Shown one piece after another: positions 25,003 to 34,417 of a stretch of 64,000 bases of DNA (positions are counted from its first letter, which is position 1; every line of letters starts with the position of its first letter). A program made the position numbers and the translations under genes. This stretch comes from Qipengyuania_B sp965214525 (GTDB taxonomy: Bacteria; Pseudomonadota; Alphaproteobacteria; Sphingomonadales; Sphingomonadaceae). Where the stretch lies: the NCBI GenBank assembly GCA_965214525.1, contig OZ243959.1, positions 62,001-126,000 on the forward strand, in the 5' to 3' direction. The notes under the pieces are model-generated. The model worked only from the letters and a program-made list of their open reading frames with translations. It did not search any database and was not told the origin of the DNA.

Positions 25003-27075
25003 TTGCGGGTGTTGGCAATTGCGTTGGGGGGCTGCTTGCGCTCCGAACCTGTGCAATACGGCATCACCGAGGATACCGGCGGCCACATTGCCTATATCCT
25101 GGGCGCGATGCGCGCCATCGCTGCCGATCCCCGCGTCGCTGAGGTGGAAATCGTGACCCGTCTGTTCGAGGAGGATTGGCTCGATCCAATTCATGCCCAA
25201 CCTGTCGAACCGTTGGCGCACAAGTTCGTTATCCGGCGCATTGATAGCGGCAACCGCGCCTATCTTGCGAAAGATGCGCTGGCGCACGACCGGGCCGCGT
25301 TCACCGCCGCTTTGATCGCTGACCTGCGGAGCCGCAAGCATCTGCCGGACATCATCCATGCGCATTTTGCTGATGCCGCCGATGTCGCTGCCAAGGTGCG
25401 CGACGCGCTGGGTATCCCGTTCATCTACACCGCCCATTCGCTGGGTTTGGACAAACTGGCCAGCCTGGGCGCCGCGTGCGCCGGCTTGCGTGCCCGGGTG
25501 GCGGAGGAAAACCGCGCCATCGGCGGCGCTGACGCCATCGTCGGCTCATCGCGCGACGAGTGCGAACGGCAATTGCTCGCCTATCCCGATGCAGATGTCG
25601 CGCGGGTACATCGGATCATTCCGGGCGTGCGCGAAGGGCATGCGGATGATGCGGACATCGACGCTGCCAGGGCGCTCGTCGCGCCATTCCTGCGTGATCC
25701 CGACCGCCCGATGATTTTGGCGATTGCGCGCCCGGTCCACAAAAAGAACCTCGTGGGCCTCGTGGAGGCCTACGCCGCGCATCCCGATCTGCGGGAACGT
25801 ACCAATCTGGTCATCCTCGCCGGACAGCGTGACGGGCTGGACGGCCGCGAGGACGAGCAGCGCGACGTCATGCTTGGCCTGCTGGCCGCGATCGACCGGC
25901 ACGACCTTTACGGCCATGTCGCTTACCCGAGAAAACATGCGCGCCGCCAAGTCGATGGGTTGTACGCGCTTGCGGCTAGCCAGCGCGGCGTGTTCGTGAA
26001 CCCCGCTCTGATCGAGCCCTATGGTCTGACCCTTATCGAAGCGGCATCCTACGGCCTGCCGGTGGTCGCCACCAATCGCGGCGGGCCGGTCGATATCGTG
26101 GGCGAACTGGAACATGGCGCATTGGTCGATCCGACCGACACCAAGGCGATCGGTGATGCGATCGCGAATCTGCTGTCCGACCGCACAACCTGGGACGCCG
26201 CATCGCGCCGGGGCAGGGTAGGTGCGCGGGCCATGACCTGGGAAAGCTATGCCCGGGAATTCGTCACGCTGGCGCAAACCATCGGGCCGGGCCGATCTGC
26301 CGAGGCGCCGGCTTACGAGACAGCGCGCGAACTGATAATCAGCGACATGGATAATACGCTGACCGGTTGCCGCGACGGAGCCGACAGGTTTCGCCGGTTC
26401 TGTTCCCGTCAGCGCGGCATGTTGTTCGGCATCGCCACCGGTCGATCGTTGAGCGAGGCGCGCCGCATCGCGCATTCCTGGCGCCTGCCGACACCAAGCA
26501 TCTGGATTACGTCGGTCGGCACCGAAATCTACTGGCAGCGCACCCTTGGGCTGCAACCCGATACCGCCTACGCGCAGCGTATCGCGTGGCACTGGGATGG
26601 TGCCGCGGTGGAGGAGGCGTTGCGCGGCATCAACGGATTGACCCCGCAGGCCGATTACGAACAGCGGACGTTCAAGCGCAGCTATCTCGCCAGTTCAACG
26701 CATGTCGTCCAGGCGGTCGAAGAGCGACTGCGTGCGGCCGGCCTCAATTGCCGGGTGGTCTTCAGCCACAAGGAATTGCTCGATATCCTGCCCGTACGGG
26801 CAGGCAAGGCGGCGGCGATGCGGCATGTCGCGGATTGTCTGGGCATCCCGGACGAGCACGTCTTCGCCGCTGGTGATAGCGGCAACGATACCGACATGCT
26901 GCGGGCCTGCCACAACGCCATCTTGGTGGCCAACCACGCCCCGGAGATCGAGCAGTTGCGTGATTGCGAAAACGTGTATGTCTCCTCGCGCAACCATGCG
27001 GGTGGCGCGCTGGAAGGGGTGTTGGCCCATCGCCTGCGGCGCCGCGCGGCCAAGGGCGAAAGGTTCGTTCATTGA
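25003..27075 (+). CDS. Sucrose-phosphate synthase fused to sucrose-phosphatase-like HAD domain
   Basis: A TTG at 25003, eight bases after AGGAG (24990-24994), starts the protein exactly where family homology begins (LRVLAIALGG...). The 690-residue product has a GT-B synthase (about 1-440) with the SPS-type DTGGHIAYILG near the UDP-glucose site and a GT4 E-x7-E region (IEPYGLTLIEAASYG). It ends in a HAD-IIB phosphatase (about 450-680) with DMDNT and GDSGNDTDM. The fusion would make sucrose-6-phosphate from UDP-glucose and fructose-6-phosphate and then dephosphorylate it. A related sugar product is also possible. It overlaps the next gene by four bases and leads a three-gene glycosyltransferase operon. 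Confidence 0.87.
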   Translation: MRVLAIALGGCLRSEPVQYGITEDTGGHIAYILGAMRAIAADPRVAEVEIVTRLFEEDWLDPIHAQPVEPLAHKFVIRRIDSGNRAYLAKDALAHDRAAFTAALIADLRSRKHLPDIIHAHFADAADVAAKVRDALGIPFIYTAHSLGLDKLASLGAACAGLRARVAEENRAIGGADAIVGSSRDECERQLLAYPDADVARVHRIIPGVREGHADDADIDAARALVAPFLRDPDRPMILAIARPVHKKNLVGLVEAYAAHPDLRERTNLVILAGQRDGLDGREDEQRDVMLGLLAAIDRHDLYGHVAYPRKHARRQVDGLYALAASQRGVFVNPALIEPYGLTLIEAASYGLPVVATNRGGPVDIVGELEHGALVDPTDTKAIGDAIANLLSDRTTWDAASRRGRVGARAMTWESYAREFVTLAQTIGPGRSAEAPAYETARELIISDMDNTLTGCRDGADRFRRFCSRQRGMLFGIATGRSLSEARRIAHSWRLPTPSIWITSVGTEIYWQRTLGLQPDTAYAQRIAWHWDGAAVEEALRGINGLTPQADYEQRTFKRSYLASSTHVVQAVEERLRAAGLNCRVVFSHKELLDILPVRAGKAAAMRHVADCLGIPDEHVFAAGDSGNDTDMLRACHNAILVANHAPEIEQLRDCENVYVSSRNHAGGALEGVLAHRLRRRAAKGERFVH

Positions 27076-28235
27076 CCGGGGGAGCGTCGCGGCGTGCCGA
27101 CGGGCCGGTTGGCATCTTCGTTCACCATCAGGGGCGCGGCCATGCGGAGCGGGCGGCGGCGCTTGCCAACGCGATCGGGTCGGGGCGGGGCGTAACCTTG
27201 TTCAGCGCGCGGCCCGATATGTTTCCCGCCCTGCGCGATCACGTCGAAACCGTTCGCATACCTTCGCTGTTCGAACCCGATGGACATGAGGCACCCGAAC
27301 TTGCCAGTCACCCTACGCCCGACACGCTGCATTGCGCACCGTTGGGTTGGCCGGGCATTACCCGCGCCACGGCAATGCTGGCGCGCTGGTTCGACGAGGC
27401 GCGTCCGGCGCTGTTCGTCACCGACGTGTCTGCCGAGCTCGGGCAGTTCGCCCGCATCTGCTCCATGCCCCATATCGCTGTGCTTCAGCACGGAAACCGC
27501 GGCGATCCTGGCCACATGGCCTCGTATGCCAGCGCGATGGGGTTGCTCGCCCCCTATCACCGGCGGCTGGAGCAGGACGACCGCCCCGGCTGGATGCGGG
27601 ACAAGACCTGGTATGCGCCGGGGCTCGGTATCGATCCTGCGCCCGTCGCCATCGACCGGGCGGAGGCGCGCCGGGCGCTGGACCTGCCGCAGGATGCTAC
27701 CATCGTCCTGGTCATTGCCGGCGGAGGAGGGGGCGGGACGCCGTGCGCGCCGCTGACCATCGGAGCCCGGTCCATGCCCGATAGCCTGTGGGCGACGATC
27801 GGCGCGCTGCAATCCGCCTGGCACGAGACACCGCCCGGCAATCTCGTCCACAAGGGCTGGGTCGACAACCCGCATCGATGGATCGCCGCGGCGGACCGCA
27901 TCGTTTCGAGCTGCGGCAACACGACGGTGCAGATGGTCTTGGCCGCGGGCAAGCCCTGGATGGTCATCCCCGAATGGCGTTATTTCGACGAACAGGTGAT
28001 GAAAGCGCGGGTGCTGCGCCGCGAAGGCCTGGCGGCGGTGTCCGAACATTGGCCGTCCCACGCGGAGGCCTGGGCGGAATTGTGGGCGGCGGCGGACCGT
28101 ATCGATCCTGCGCAGCAGCGCTCGTGCGTATTGGCCGATGCCGCCGGGGAAGCCGCCGAGTGGCTGGAAGGGACCGCCCGCCGCATCTGGGCCGGCACGG
28201 ACAGGCTGCCGCAGACGCTCGGCATCGTCGCATGA
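27072..28235 (+). CDS. GT28/MurG-like glycosyltransferase
   Basis: Begins with TTG 27072 overlapping the stop of the previous gene (TTGA), with AAAGG eight bases upstream; 387 residues. Near the N-terminus FVHHQGRGHAERA is the Gly/His-rich acceptor loop typical of GT28 and glycogenin-independent GT-B enzymes. The C-terminal half has SSCGNTTVQMVLAAGKPWMVIPEWRYFDEQ, which matches the MurG/UGT nucleotide-sugar pocket. The neighbours suggest it glycosylates the product of the SPS fusion or a related acceptor. I cannot name the donor or acceptor. No signal peptide or membrane segment is visible, so it acts in the cytoplasm. Confidence 0.78.
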   Translation: MTGGASRRADGPVGIFVHHQGRGHAERAAALANAIGSGRGVTLFSARPDMFPALRDHVETVRIPSLFEPDGHEAPELASHPTPDTLHCAPLGWPGITRATAMLARWFDEARPALFVTDVSAELGQFARICSMPHIAVLQHGNRGDPGHMASYASAMGLLAPYHRRLEQDDRPGWMRDKTWYAPGLGIDPAPVAIDRAEARRALDLPQDATIVLVIAGGGGGGTPCAPLTIGARSMPDSLWATIGALQSAWHETPPGNLVHKGWVDNPHRWIAAADRIVSSCGNTTVQMVLAAGKPWMVIPEWRYFDEQVMKARVLRREGLAAVSEHWPSHAEAWAELWAAADRIDPAQQRSCVLADAAGEAAEWLEGTARRIWAGTDRLPQTLGIVA

Positions 28236-29185
28236 GCGTATCGGTATGCACCCTTGCCAAGGGCCGGGCGGAGCATCTGCACAATCTCGTTCTGGCATTG
28301 CGGGAAAGCTGCCGGCCGCCTGGCGAACTGGTCGTCGCCGTCCTGCAACGCCAGCGTTACGATCTGCCCGCGGCCAGTTTCCCCATCCGCCAGATCATGC
28401 TGGATGAAGAGGGTACTTGCCTTGCGCGGGGGCGCAACGAGGCGGCCCGATCGGCCGCGGGCGAGTTGCTGGTGTTTCTCGATGTCGATTGTATCGCGCA
28501 CCCCCGCCTGATCGACGATTACGTGGCCGCCGCCCGGCAGGTGCCCGGTGTATTGATGGGCGAAGTCGGCTACCTCCCCAAGGGCGCTACCGAAGGCGGG
28601 CTGGATTTCGCGGAGTTCGAGCGGCTTGCAGTCAAGCATAGCGAGCGGGCAGGTCCGCCCGTCGCGATGGTCGGGCCGTGCAAGGATTACCGCTGCTTCT
28701 GGTCGTTGAATTTCGCCATGCGCCGCAGCGATTTCGAGATCGTTGGCGGATTCGATACGCGCTATGTCGGGTATGGTGGCGAGGATACCGATTTTGGCCG
28801 CATGATCGCACAATGCGGTCTGCAATTGTCCTGGGTAAGGGGCGCCAAGGCCTATCACCAGTACCACCCGCACCATATGCCGCCCGTCCACCATCTCGAC
28901 AGCGTGCTGACGAATGCCCAAGTGTTCGCGCGCAAATGGGGTGAGCCGACCATGCAGCACTGGCTTCGGGCGTTCCGGCTGATGGGGCTGATCGACCGGA
29001 CGCCGACCGGCTGGCGCAAGCTGCGCGATCCCGATGAAGAGGATTTGCGGCTAACCCGGCAACAGGAGCATCAGCCCTATGCGAGCAGTGCCGACGTGCT
29101 GGAACTGCTGGAAGCAGAAGCCGCGGCGCGCGCGGCCAACGATACGTCGCCTGGTACGCCAGTCGCTGCGATCGCCGCGTCGTAG
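28232..29185 (+). CDS. Glycosyltransferase family 2 (galactosyltransferase-like)
   Basis: ATG 28232 overlaps the previous stop by four bases, giving 317 residues. The GT-A fold begins SVSVCTLAKGRAEHLHNLV; the metal-binding DVDC motif is near residue 90, and FDTRYVGYGGEDTDFGRM near 180 matches the C-terminal domain of galactosyltransferase-type GT2 enzymes (the GGEDxDF motif). It is the last gene of the SPS-GT28-GT2 run. Its last 109 bases overlap the 3' end of the GT4 gene on the other strand. The tail after residue 270 is low-complexity and Ala/Glu-rich, which is where the overlap lies. Confidence 0.83.
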   Translation: MSVSVCTLAKGRAEHLHNLVLALRESCRPPGELVVAVLQRQRYDLPAASFPIRQIMLDEEGTCLARGRNEAARSAAGELLVFLDVDCIAHPRLIDDYVAAARQVPGVLMGEVGYLPKGATEGGLDFAEFERLAVKHSERAGPPVAMVGPCKDYRCFWSLNFAMRRSDFEIVGGFDTRYVGYGGEDTDFGRMIAQCGLQLSWVRGAKAYHQYHPHHMPPVHHLDSVLTNAQVFARKWGEPTMQHWLRAFRLMGLIDRTPTGWRKLRDPDEEDLRLTRQQEHQPYASSADVLELLEAEAAARAANDTSPGTPVAAIAAS

Positions 29186-30210
29186 AGCGCTTCGTAACCG
29201 CGCACCATAGCCGCGATGGAAAGGTGATCGCATGCCCTTTGCCGGCATAGCGCGCGCGAGATTGCGCCAACGCATGCCATCGCCTGCGCCAAGGCCCCGC
29301 TATCGTTTGCCGGCACGATGATGCCGCATTGCCCGATGACCTCGCGCATCGCGCCCCTGTCGAAGGCCAGGACCGGCACGCCGCAAGCCAGCGCTTCGGC
29401 CGCGACCAGTCCGAAGGGTTCGTCCCATGTCGGCGTGACCAGCACGGCGCGCGCCCGGGCAACTTCGGATGCCAGTTCGCGCGACGAGAGATGTCCGCGA
29501 TAACGGATGTTGGCGCACAGTGACGGGCGGATGCGAGCATCGAAGTAGGCGCTATCCTCGATCGGCCCGAAGATTTCCAGACGCTCGTTCGCCAGTTTCG
29601 CTGCGGCAATGGCGTAGGATAGACCCTTGTTGGGCACGATCCGGCCGGTCCAGGCAAAATGTCTGCCGGGCTCCGACATCGGCTGCCAGAAATCGGTGTC
29701 GACGCCGTTATGGGCGACGTGCATGTTGGGCACGGCGGGCCGCCACAACGGCAACTGGCTGCGCGAGGGCACCGTATGCTGCACCCAAGGGCGGTTCCCA
29801 ACCGCCTGCACCGCCGTGCGCATCGTGCCGAACGGGGGCACGTGCTGCGAGAAGACGCAGGGCTGGCCATCGGCGATCATCCATTCCAGCCATTGCGGGA
29901 ACAGCATGTTCGCATGGACGACATCGAACCGCCCTCGCGCGATCGCCAGCCGGGCCGTGGCAAACGCAGCACGCTGATATTCTGCAAGCGCCGGCGACCC
30001 GCGATATCGGGCCCAGGGAAGCACCGCTTCGTAAGGGGCAGCACAGATTGCATGCATGCCGGGATCACTGGACCCGGCGGCGGCGAACAAGGTCACTGCA
30101 TGACCCGATGCGCGCAACCCCGCGCACAGCGACATCGCATGGGCTTCCATCCCGCCCTGGAAAGGCTCCGCGACCGCATGGCGGATGTGGGCGACGACCG
30201 CGATCTTCAC
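29077..30210 (-). CDS. Glycosyltransferase family 4
   Basis: A GTG at 30210 starts the conserved KIAVVAHIRHAV segment; the frame continues upstream to an ATG at 30258 that looks too long. No clear Shine-Dalgarno is seen for either. The 377-residue GT-B protein has GGMEAHAMSLCAGL in the N-domain and the GT4 nucleotide-sugar motif TPTWDEPFGLVAAEALACG near 270. The C-terminus is a low-complexity Ser/Ala tail encoded within the convergent overlap. It is convergent to the SPS operon and divergent from the Crp/Fnr gene, so it may be controlled by that regulator. Substrate unknown. Confidence 0.82.
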   Translation of the reverse strand: MKIAVVAHIRHAVAEPFQGGMEAHAMSLCAGLRASGHAVTLFAAAGSSDPGMHAICAAPYEAVLPWARYRGSPALAEYQRAAFATARLAIARGRFDVVHANMLFPQWLEWMIADGQPCVFSQHVPPFGTMRTAVQAVGNRPWVQHTVPSRSQLPLWRPAVPNMHVAHNGVDTDFWQPMSEPGRHFAWTGRIVPNKGLSYAIAAAKLANERLEIFGPIEDSAYFDARIRPSLCANIRYRGHLSSRELASEVARARAVLVTPTWDEPFGLVAAEALACGVPVLAFDRGAMREVIGQCGIIVPANDSGALAQAMACVGAISRALCRQRACDHLSIAAMVRGYEALYDAAIAATGVPGDVSLAARAAASASSSSSTSALLA

Positions 30211-30287
30211 GGGGTGAACTTCAAGACCGCGGGTCTGCTTGAGATGATGGAAAAACACACAGATGGCATCTGCTCGACAAGCGTTTG

Positions 30288-30307
30288 ACGGGCAATAAAT
30301 ATCCCGT
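30288..30307. promoter_or_regulatory. Inverted repeat in divergent GT4/Crp promoter
   Basis: ACGGG-N10-CCCGT spans 30288-30307 in an AT-rich stretch (about 30285-30350) between the divergent GT4 and Crp/Fnr genes. The two 10-base-spaced half-sites are one helical turn apart, as for a dimeric regulator. No canonical FNR box (TTGAT-N4-ATCAA) is seen. The assignment as an operator is tentative. Confidence 0.35.
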
Positions 30308-30416
30308 GCTTAATGTTTATCAATTGGTTAAGGTTGCGCTTGATGCAAAGGGCGCGTCGTCTTGACGCAAGCGGCGCGCCGTTAGACCGGCCGTGAACAG
30401 AACCGGAAGGATTGTC

Positions 30417-31187
30417 GTGCCGAACGATGGCGAGCAGGCGAAGTATCCCAGGACGTGGCGCTTTCTGCTCGGCCGGATGCGGCACTTATTGTCTGACCAG
30501 CAAAAGCAGCAGATCGAAGAACTGGTGCAGGATGTTCAGACCTATGATCGTGCGCACAAGGTTATCGGTCGGGGCGATCTGTGCCACTTCAGCACCTTGC
30601 TACTCGACGGGTTCATGCTCCGCACGAACGAGGAGGGGGGCAATCGCTATGCCCTGAGCTTTCAAGTGCCGGGTGACTTCGTCGATCTGCATTGCTTTGC
30701 CTTGAAGCGGCTCGACCATGGTCTTGTCACCGTCGGGCCGGCAACCCTGGGCTACGCGCCGCACGAGGCGATCCAGCGAGCGATCGACGATGATCCCGAA
30801 CTAGGGCGGGTATTGTGGTTCTCTACCCTGCTTGACGGGGCGATGCACCGCGAATGGATCCTGAAGCTGGAACAGCTCACCGCGCCCCGGCGGATAGCGC
30901 ATATCTTCGCGGAAATCTGGCGGCGGCTGGAGATGGTGGGGCTGGCCCGCTCCAACGGGTTCAATACCCCGCTAACCCAGTCCGACATCGCGGACATGTG
31001 CGGTTCGACGTCGATCCACGCCAACCGCGCCATCCGTGAATTGCGCGAGCAGGGGATTGCGGAATTCCGTCGCGGGCGGGTCTATATCGACAGCCGTGAA
31101 GCGTTGGAGACATTCGCAGCGTTCACGCCCGATTACCTTTACGGTGAAGGCGCGCTGCAGCCAAGCGCAGTGCCGGACAATACCTAG
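30417..31187 (+). CDS. Crp/Fnr-family transcriptional regulator
   Basis: GTG 30417 is preferred because GGAAGGA precedes it; another GTG at 30393 has no ribosome site. The product has 256 residues. A cyclic-nucleotide-binding-like beta roll (about 25-140) leads to a long dimer helix and a winged helix-turn-helix (about 175-225, SDIADMCGSTSIHANRAIRELREQG). No Fnr-type cysteine cluster is visible, so it does not look like a direct oxygen sensor; the group is common in sphingomonads and has uncharacterised ligands. It sits in the middle of the glycan block and is a good candidate to regulate it. Confidence 0.85.
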   Translation: MPNDGEQAKYPRTWRFLLGRMRHLLSDQQKQQIEELVQDVQTYDRAHKVIGRGDLCHFSTLLLDGFMLRTNEEGGNRYALSFQVPGDFVDLHCFALKRLDHGLVTVGPATLGYAPHEAIQRAIDDDPELGRVLWFSTLLDGAMHREWILKLEQLTAPRRIAHIFAEIWRRLEMVGLARSNGFNTPLTQSDIADMCGSTSIHANRAIRELREQGIAEFRRGRVYIDSREALETFAAFTPDYLYGEGALQPSAVPDNT

Positions 31188-31206
31188 GCGGCGCGGCACG
31201 CACGTT

Positions 31207-31980
31207 ATGGCGCATCGCTATGTTTTCGTGGCCGGTCTGCATCGCAGCGGCACCAGCTTGCTGACGCGCATGCTCGGAAGCCATCCCGCGATTGCCAATA
31301 TCGACGGGGCACCCGTTCCGGAAGACGAGGGGTGTTACCTGCAAGGCGGCATTCCGCACACGGCGAGGCACGGCGTACCGGGGGATTACGCGACCGACCC
31401 CGCACAGCACCTTACCGAGGATAGCCGGTACAACACTTTGAAGGTGCAGCAACGGATCGCGTCCGACTGGTCGCCCTGGTTCGATCCGGACAAGCCCTGG
31501 CGGGTCGAGAAGTCGCCGGTCAATCTCACCCGGATGCGGCTCTATCAGCAATTGTTTCCGATGAGTCAGTTTGTCGTGATCATCCGGCATCCCGAAGCGA
31601 TTGCCGGCGCCACGGCCAAATGGTCGGACAAGGGGGGCGGCGAACTGATCGACTATGCCTTGGCGGCTTATGTCCAGGCGTGGGAGGACATCTCCTACTT
31701 GCACAATTGCCTTGTCCTTAGATACGAGGATCTGGTCGCGAAGCCTGCGGCTTATCTTGAGGCAATCTGCGCCTTTCTGGGCCTAGCCCCGCTATGTTCG
31801 CATCCCCCGCTCGAGGATCGCAACGCGGATTACCGGGAAGCAAAGGTGATGTCTTCTGCGCAATGCGCCCGCGCAACTCCTTTCGGTTATGGTGCCAACC
31901 TGGCGGTGCATTCTTTCAAGACAGAAATTCGTCATGCCTTGCGCGAAACACGCTGCGCCGCCGAACGAGCGTTGCCCTAG
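31207..31980 (+). CDS. Sulfotransferase-family protein
   Basis: Starts at ATG 31207, 20 bases after the Crp/Fnr gene; 257 residues. The N-terminal FVAGLHRSGTSLLTRML is the 5'-phosphosulfate (PAPS) binding loop of the Sulfotransfer family. VVIIRHPEAIAGATAKWS near 120 corresponds to the 3'-phosphate site, and LRYEDL near 175 is also conserved. It would sulfate a carbohydrate or lipid from PAPS. The location in a glycosyltransferase block suggests a sulfated glycan, but sulfotransferase-like folds also include non-sulfating proteins. A short C-terminus (after about 225) is poorly conserved. Confidence 0.78.
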   Translation: MAHRYVFVAGLHRSGTSLLTRMLGSHPAIANIDGAPVPEDEGCYLQGGIPHTARHGVPGDYATDPAQHLTEDSRYNTLKVQQRIASDWSPWFDPDKPWRVEKSPVNLTRMRLYQQLFPMSQFVVIIRHPEAIAGATAKWSDKGGGELIDYALAAYVQAWEDISYLHNCLVLRYEDLVAKPAAYLEAICAFLGLAPLCSHPPLEDRNADYREAKVMSSAQCARATPFGYGANLAVHSFKTEIRHALRETRCAAERALP

Positions 31981-32101
31981 CGTCGCAGTCGAATTTCGCC
32001 TGCCGCAAAAGCCCCGTTTGCTGCAAAGCAATGCGAATTCAGGGAACTTTCCGCCCTGTTCGACCGTCTGATCATACGGGGTTTTGCGCAAAGGAATTGG
32101 T

Positions 32102-34417
32102 GTGTCTGAACCGGTCGATAATGCAGCGATTGCAGCTGGTAAGATCGTCAAACTCGCTCGATCGCAAACTGCTTTGGATGGACCCCGCGTCGCCCTCATC
32201 GGCACGCTGTTGCCGAAGAAATGTGGCATCGCAACATTCACCACCGACATATTCGAACAGTTGACCGTGTTCCATCCCGATATCGTGATTGATCGCTATG
32301 CGCTGGACGATCCTGCCGCGCCGCTGGCCTACGACACCAATGTCCGGGCGATCGCCTTTAATGATGGTGGCGCCTACCGTGCTGCCGCCCGCACGATCAA
32401 CGAAAGCGCAGCCGACGTGGTCTGGCTGCAGCACGAATTCGGCATCTTCGGCGGCATGAACGGGTCGATGGTGTGCGATTTCGTCGATCGGCTGGCCGCG
32501 CCGCTGATTGTCACGTTGCACACGGTCTTGAGCGAACCTTTGCCGCAACAACGCGCGGTGATCGAGCATCTGATCGCCCGCGCGTCGCGCATCATGGTCA
32601 TGTCGAAGCATTCGCGCGATCTGCTGGCGCGCGTGTATCATGCGCCTTCCGACATGATCGACGTTATCGAACATGGCGCGCCCGATCGTCCGTTCGGCCG
32701 GCAGGAGGCCTTCAAGGACAAATTGGGTTTGTCAGGCAAGACGGTGCTGATGACATTCGGGCTGCTGGGCCCCGGCAAGGGACTGGAGCGCGTGATCGAA
32801 GCTCTTCCCGCCATTACCGCCGCCCATCCAGAAGTGGTATACCGGATCGTGGGCGCGACGCATCCCAATCTGGTCGCGCAGAGCGGCGAAACCTATCGCG
32901 ACAAGCTCGTCGCTCTGGCTGACGATTTGGACGTCGCGCAGTTCATCGAATGGGACAATCGTTTCCTGGCGACGGATGAATTGCTCGACCAGCTCGAAGC
33001 CTGCGACATCTACGTCACCCCTTATTTCAACATGCAGCAATCGACGTCGGGCACGCTCAGCTACGCCGTCGCGCTTGGCAAGGCCGTGGTCTCCACCCCC
33101 TATGTGCACGCGCGCGAATTGCTTGATAACGATGTTGGCCTGCTGATCGAACCGAACAGCGCGTCCGCGCTGGCCGATGCCATTACCGGTTTGCTCGATA
33201 CGCCGGAGCGATTGCGAGCCACGCAAGTGCGCGCCTACCAAAAGGGCCGCGAAACGATCTGGCCCTGCTTCGCCGATGCCGGCGCCGCGCTGATCTCCCG
33301 CGCCGTCGCCGCGCGGCCGGCCCGGCTGCCGATCACCGCGACACCGGGGCTATCCGGCTTTTTCGCGATGAGCGACGCGACGGGCATGTTGCAGCATGCA
33401 ATCGGCATCATTCCCGACCGCGCCCATGGTTACTGCGTCGACGACAATGCACGCGCGCTGATGCTGATGAACGTGGCCAGCGGGCTGAGCGATGCCGAAC
33501 GGCTGCATCATGCGACGATCTTCGCCGCCTTCATCCAATCCTCCTGGAATGACGAGGCAGGCAAGTTCCGCAACTTCCTGGGTTTCGACCGGCAATGGCT
33601 CGAGACGGAAGGTTCGGAGGATTCGAACGGGCGCGCGTTCTGGGCGCTGGGCCACACGATCGAACATGGCCAGGACGCCGATCTGCGCGCCTGGGCGGTC
33701 CGGTGGTATGATACGGTACTGCCGCGCCTTGGGCACATGGTCTCCCCCCGTACCCTGGCGTTTTTGACCTTGGGAGCAGCGGCGCGGCTCCGCGCCGAGC
33801 CCGAGCACGAGGCATCGCGAGAGGTGCTTTGCCGGGGCGCCGATACGCTGCTGCGCCTGCTTGCCGCAGAACGCCGGCCCGACTGGGCGTGGTTCGAAGT
33901 GGTCCTGGGCTACGACAATCCTCGCCTGTGCCAGGCGCTGATCGAGGCGGCCACCCTTCTCGACCGGCCTGAATTGCTGACCGCCGGCCTGGAGACCCTG
34001 GAATGGATCGCGAGGCAACAGACCTCGACGAAGGGCTACTTCCGTCCCATAGGTTCCGACAGTTTCGGCGAGAAGATGTCGTTCCTGCCGTTTGACCAGC
34101 AACCGATCGAGGCGCAAGCCGCCATCGAGGCGGCCAGGATTGCCTACGCGACCACCAACGACTCCAAATGGGTGCAACATGCCCAGGCCGCGTGGTACTG
34201 GTTCTTCGGCGCCAACGATCGCGGCGCGGTTTTGGCTGACCTTGCCACCGGAAGGTGTCGCGACGGCATCACGCCGCACGGGGCAAATGCCAATTGCGGG
34301 GCGGAATCCATCCTTGCTCTACAACTCTCCTTTTACTCTATGTTAGCAATGATGGCAGATCGTCGGGGAGGCGGCAGGGGAGAGATCCGTGAATCACATA
34401 CAGGCAATCTACGCTAG
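32102..34417 (+). CDS. GT4 glycosyltransferase with C-terminal alpha/alpha glycosidase-like domain
   Basis: GTG 32102 follows AAAGGAAT; 771 residues. Residues about 20-395 are a GT-B domain beginning LIGTLLPKKCGIATFTTDIF. In place of the usual E-x7-E, the nucleotide-sugar region reads NMQQSTSGTLSYAVALGKAVV. Residues about 410-771 are a helical repeat domain with YCVDDNARALML, SNGRAFWALGH, WFEVVLGYDNPR and GANANCGAESILALQLS, as in (alpha/alpha)6 glycosidases. Such fusions occur next to GH130 genes in proteobacteria and cyanobacteria; a mannosyl-transfer role is suspected. The gene overlaps the GH130 gene by 29 bases. Confidence 0.82.
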   Translation: MSEPVDNAAIAAGKIVKLARSQTALDGPRVALIGTLLPKKCGIATFTTDIFEQLTVFHPDIVIDRYALDDPAAPLAYDTNVRAIAFNDGGAYRAAARTINESAADVVWLQHEFGIFGGMNGSMVCDFVDRLAAPLIVTLHTVLSEPLPQQRAVIEHLIARASRIMVMSKHSRDLLARVYHAPSDMIDVIEHGAPDRPFGRQEAFKDKLGLSGKTVLMTFGLLGPGKGLERVIEALPAITAAHPEVVYRIVGATHPNLVAQSGETYRDKLVALADDLDVAQFIEWDNRFLATDELLDQLEACDIYVTPYFNMQQSTSGTLSYAVALGKAVVSTPYVHARELLDNDVGLLIEPNSASALADAITGLLDTPERLRATQVRAYQKGRETIWPCFADAGAALISRAVAARPARLPITATPGLSGFFAMSDATGMLQHAIGIIPDRAHGYCVDDNARALMLMNVASGLSDAERLHHATIFAAFIQSSWNDEAGKFRNFLGFDRQWLETEGSEDSNGRAFWALGHTIEHGQDADLRAWAVRWYDTVLPRLGHMVSPRTLAFLTLGAAARLRAEPEHEASREVLCRGADTLLRLLAAERRPDWAWFEVVLGYDNPRLCQALIEAATLLDRPELLTAGLETLEWIARQQTSTKGYFRPIGSDSFGEKMSFLPFDQQPIEAQAAIEAARIAYATTNDSKWVQHAQAAWYWFFGANDRGAVLADLATGRCRDGITPHGANANCGAESILALQLSFYSMLAMMADRRGGGRGEIRESHTGNLR

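Noticed and set aside
30285..30350. A canonical FNR box before the Crp/Fnr gene
   Set aside because: TTGAT-N4-ATCAA is not present; only a looser ACGGG-N10-CCCGT repeat was found.
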